Part shown: piece after piece, positions 15,515 through 16,226 of the stretch
Layout: each line of letters starts with the position of its first letter
Numbering within the stretch: position 1 is the first letter of the stretch
Source: Pseudomonadota bacterium
Lineage (GTDB): Bacteria; Pseudomonadota; Gammaproteobacteria; Xanthomonadales; Xanthomonadaceae
Direction of reading: 5' to 3'
Length of the DNA stretch: 16,226 bases
Assembly (NCBI GenBank): GCA_023388355.1
Contig: JAEWGI010000039.1
Location: 1 to 16,226, forward strand
Translations under genes and position numbers: made by a program
Notes under the pieces: model-generated
Database searches by the model: none
What the model was told of the DNA's origin: nothing
Seen by the model: the letters and a program-made list of their open reading frames with translations, nothing else

Positions 15515-15540
15515 GGGCGGCCCGGTTTTACGGGCCGCCC
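15515..15540 (-). other. GC-rich hairpin 2 between rpsA and ihfB
   Basis: GGGCGGCCCG (15515-15524) pairs with CGGGCCGCCC (15531-15540), a perfect 10-bp stem with a 6-base loop, about 25 bases upstream of the ihfB start. There is no T-run after the stem in the minus direction, so it could be a leader, processing or Rho-aided site rather than a clean terminator. Confidence 0.5.
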
Positions 15541-15551
15541 GCCGTTCAAAG

Positions 15552-15575
15552 CGTCCGGCCACCTCGGGCCGGACG
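15552..15575 (-). other. GC-rich hairpin 1 between rpsA and ihfB
   Basis: CGTCCGGCC (15552-15560) and GGCCGGACG (15567-15575) form a perfect 9-bp stem with a 6-base loop, 25 bases past the rpsA stop. No run of T follows in the minus direction (next bases CTTTGAAC). It is in tandem with the hairpin at 15515-15540. Confidence 0.5.
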
Positions 15576-15600
15576 TCCGCGGCCGGAGCCGCTGCTGCAC

Positions 15601-16226
15601 TTACTCGGACTTGTTCTCAAGCTGCTCACGCAGCAGCGCGCCCAGCTTGGTGGTCCCGCTCGAAGCTTCCGCCGCGACCTTGTTGTACTCGGCCAGGGTC
15701 TCGGCGGCCTCGGCCTCGTCCTTGGCCCGGATCGACAGCTGCAGCGTGCGGCTCTTGCGGTCCTGCCCGGTGTACTTGGCCTCGATCGCATCGCCGACCT
15801 TCAGGTGCTGGCTGGCATCGTCGACGCGCACGTCGGCAACGTCGCGCGCGGCCACGTAGCCTTCCACGCCCTCGCCCAGGTCGATGACCGCACCCTTGGC
15901 GTCGACTTCCTTCACCGTGCCGGTGACCTTCGAGCCGCGCGGGTGGTTGGCCAGGAACTGGCCGTACGGATCCTGCTCGAGCTGCTTGACGCCCAGCGAG
16001 ATGCGCTCGCGCTCCGGATCGACCGCCAGCACCACCGCTTCAAGGGTGTCGCCCTTCTTGAAGTTGCGCGCGACTTCCTCGCCGGTGGAGTTCCAGCTGA
16101 TGTCGGACAGGTGGATCAGGCCGTCGATGCCGCCGTCCAGGCCGATGAAGATGCCGAAGTCGGTGATCGACTTGATCTGGCCGTCGACCTTGTCGCCCTT
16201 CTTGTGGATGGCCGCGAAGGTCTCCC
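15601..16226 (-). CDS. rpsA: 30S ribosomal protein S1 (C-terminal part; 5' end outside window)
   Basis: Partial: the last 208 codons are present and the gene runs off the window edge (frame holds to 16226 with two leading bases). S1 brings mRNA to the 30S subunit through repeated S1/OB-fold RNA-binding domains. The visible part has S1 domain 5 ([20 protein letters not shown], then [20 protein letters not shown]) and S1 domain 6 ([29 protein letters not shown]), closely matching E. coli S1. The C-terminal tail ([14 protein letters not shown]) is unlike E. coli's. The internal GTG at 16035 is not a start. It lies upstream of ihfB as in many proteobacteria, with a 110-base hairpin-rich gap. Confidence 0.97.
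   Translation of the reverse strand, partial: ETFAAIHKKGDKVDGQIKSITDFGIFIGLDGGIDGLIHLSDISWNSTGEEVARNFKKGDTLEAVVLAVDPERERISLGVKQLEQDPYGQFLANHPRGSKVTGTVKEVDAKGAVIDLGEGVEGYVAARDVADVRVDDASQHLKVGDAIEAKYTGQDRKSRTLQLSIRAKDEAEAAETLAEYNKVAAEASSGTTKLGALLREQLENKSE

Overview
The window is GC-rich DNA with close-packed, mostly minus-strand housekeeping and cell-envelope genes. Gene content and order, the FadN-like/FadA pair under a TetR regulator and protein detail (IhfB, S1, NDK, LapB) point to a gammaproteobacterium of the family Xanthomonadaceae (Lysobacter/Luteimonas/Pseudoxanthomonas-like). I judged this by recognising the proteins; no search was run.

Region 1 (about 28-5227, minus strand). Reading in the direction of transcription: ndk (nucleoside diphosphate kinase), rlmN (23S rRNA/tRNA A2503/A37 methyltransferase), pilF/pilW (type IV pilus pilotin lipoprotein) and rodZ (cell-shape HTH membrane protein). 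An intergenic gap of about 107 bases with two hairpins follows, then yfgM (ancillary SecYEG translocon TPR protein) and bamB (outer-membrane assembly lipoprotein). Start and stop codons overlap or nearly touch at every junction except the rodZ-yfgM gap.

Region 2 (5228-9772, plus strand, divergent from ndk). A fatty-acid degradation operon: a PsrA/FadR-like TetR regulator, a FadN-type bifunctional 3-hydroxyacyl-CoA dehydrogenase/enoyl-CoA hydratase, and a thiolase. A promoter-like TTGCGT-17-TAAGAT is overlapped by a perfect 7-4-7 palindrome with the CAAAC-N4-GTTTG core known for PsrA-type operators, so the operon is probably self-repressed and relieved by fatty-acid ligands. A strong cUUCGg-loop terminator ends the operon. 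A long imperfect inverted repeat lies between the two enzymes.

Region 3 (9878-16226, minus strand). In transcription order: rpsA (ribosomal protein S1, cut by the window edge), ihfB, lapA, lapB, a WbpL/WecA-type polyprenyl-phosphate sugar transferase, a WbpM/CapD-type nucleotide-sugar 4,6-dehydratase and galU. From lapA to galU the genes are separated by 2 bases or overlap by 1-4, so control of LPS synthesis (LapAB) is linked to initiation and precursor supply for surface polysaccharide.

Most of the window is ordinary conserved chromosome. The signals beyond known genes are small: the operator/promoter overlap at 5366-5410, an orphan minus-strand terminator in the ndk leader (5283-5308), the inverted-repeat element at 8471-8549, a REP-like palindrome at 9842-9865 and several intergenic hairpins. 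I found no CRISPR array, phage, toxin-antitoxin or defence system, tRNA or rRNA, and no credible new multi-gene system.
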